Positions 5,578 through 5,662 of a DNA stretch of 5,662 nt are shown here, piece after piece (within the stretch, counting starts at the first letter, position 1; each line of letters opens with the position of its first letter). The stretch is from NCBI GenBank assembly GCA_017457585.1, contig JAFTHD010000089.1:1-5662 (forward strand), in the 5' to 3' direction. The position numbers and the translations under genes are program-made. The notes under the pieces are model-generated. The model did no database searches, was not told the DNA's origin, and was given only the letters and a program-made list of their open reading frames with translations. This DNA is from Bacillota bacterium (GTDB lineage Bacteria; Bacillota_A; Clostridia; Peptostreptococcales; Anaerovoracaceae).

Positions 5578-5662
5578 ATGAATGCCATCGTTGTGGTTGA
5601 CAGGAACTGGGCTATAGGAAAAGACGGAAATCTCCTGGTGCATTTGCCGGGAGATTTGAAAT
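5578..5662 (+). CDS. folA: Dihydrofolate reductase, N-terminal fragment (cut by window edge)
   Basis: Only 28 codons are visible. They read as the N-terminus of dihydrofolate reductase, which reduces dihydrofolate to tetrahydrofolate with NADPH. The first strand MNAIVVVDRNWAIG, the Gly-x-x-Gly turn (IGKDGNLL) and the P-G-D-L-K segment fit the family, with Asp26 at the position of the catalytic acid (E. coli Asp27, L. casei Asp26). The Trp of the usual LPW motif is replaced by Val21 (LLVHLP). As I recall, this form is frequent in clostridial enzymes, so it is not by itself a sign of an altered enzyme. GGAGG at 5564-5568 sits 9 bases before the ATG, which follows the thyA stop by 16 bases. The arrangement implies co-transcription and close metabolic coupling with ThyA. 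Confidence 0.93.
   Translation, partial: MNAIVVVDRNWAIGKDGNLLVHLPGDLK

Noticed and set aside
5013..5588. 191-residue minus-strand open frame opposite thyA
   Set aside because: It is a codon-bias shadow of thyA, with a His/Val/Arg-rich composition and no family features.

Overview
The window looks like an ordinary chromosomal housekeeping segment of a low-to-mid GC Gram-positive anaerobe, most likely a member of Bacillota class Clostridia. The support is the cysS-mrnC gene pair with a Firmicutes-type Mini-ribonuclease III, strong GGAGG-type ribosome binding sites, a Bacillus/phage phi3T-like ThyA, and a DHFR N-terminus with the LL-V-x-x-P-x-D-L form instead of the proteobacterial L-P-W form. 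Genus cannot be fixed by reading alone. Every gene is on the + strand and coding density is very high; no gene-free stretch exceeds 300 bases.

Layout: (1) The 3' part of a coiled-coil protein with a long, very acidic Glu/Ala/Pro-rich tail (1-1031), possibly DivIVA-like, followed by a hairpin that may be a weak terminator (1055-1084). (2) A DJ-1/PfpI family protein (1127-1681) and, 15 bases on, a PHP-domain phosphoesterase/nuclease of the RNase AM (YciV/TrpH-like) type (1697-2578). (3) A 72-base AT-richer gap with a candidate sigma-A promoter, then a tightly packed run: cysS (2651-4054), mrnC (4056-4469), a 78-residue C-terminally membrane-anchored protein of unknown function starting on a GTGA overlap (4466-4702), thyA (4731-5561) and the first 28 codons of folA (5578 to the window edge).

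The second run joins cysteinyl-tRNA charging, 23S rRNA maturation and dTMP synthesis. ThyA makes dTMP and dihydrofolate, and the DHFR encoded next regenerates tetrahydrofolate, so those two form one metabolic couple. The spacings (1 base, a 4-base overlap, 28 bases, 16 bases) suggest one transcript from cysS onward. I see no CRISPR array, insertion sequence, tRNA, rRNA, T-box or other riboswitch. I found no convincing novel system. The points most worth a second look are the unknown small membrane protein, the presence of thyA-folA where related genomes often carry thyX and/or rlmB, and the modular acidic tail of the first protein.
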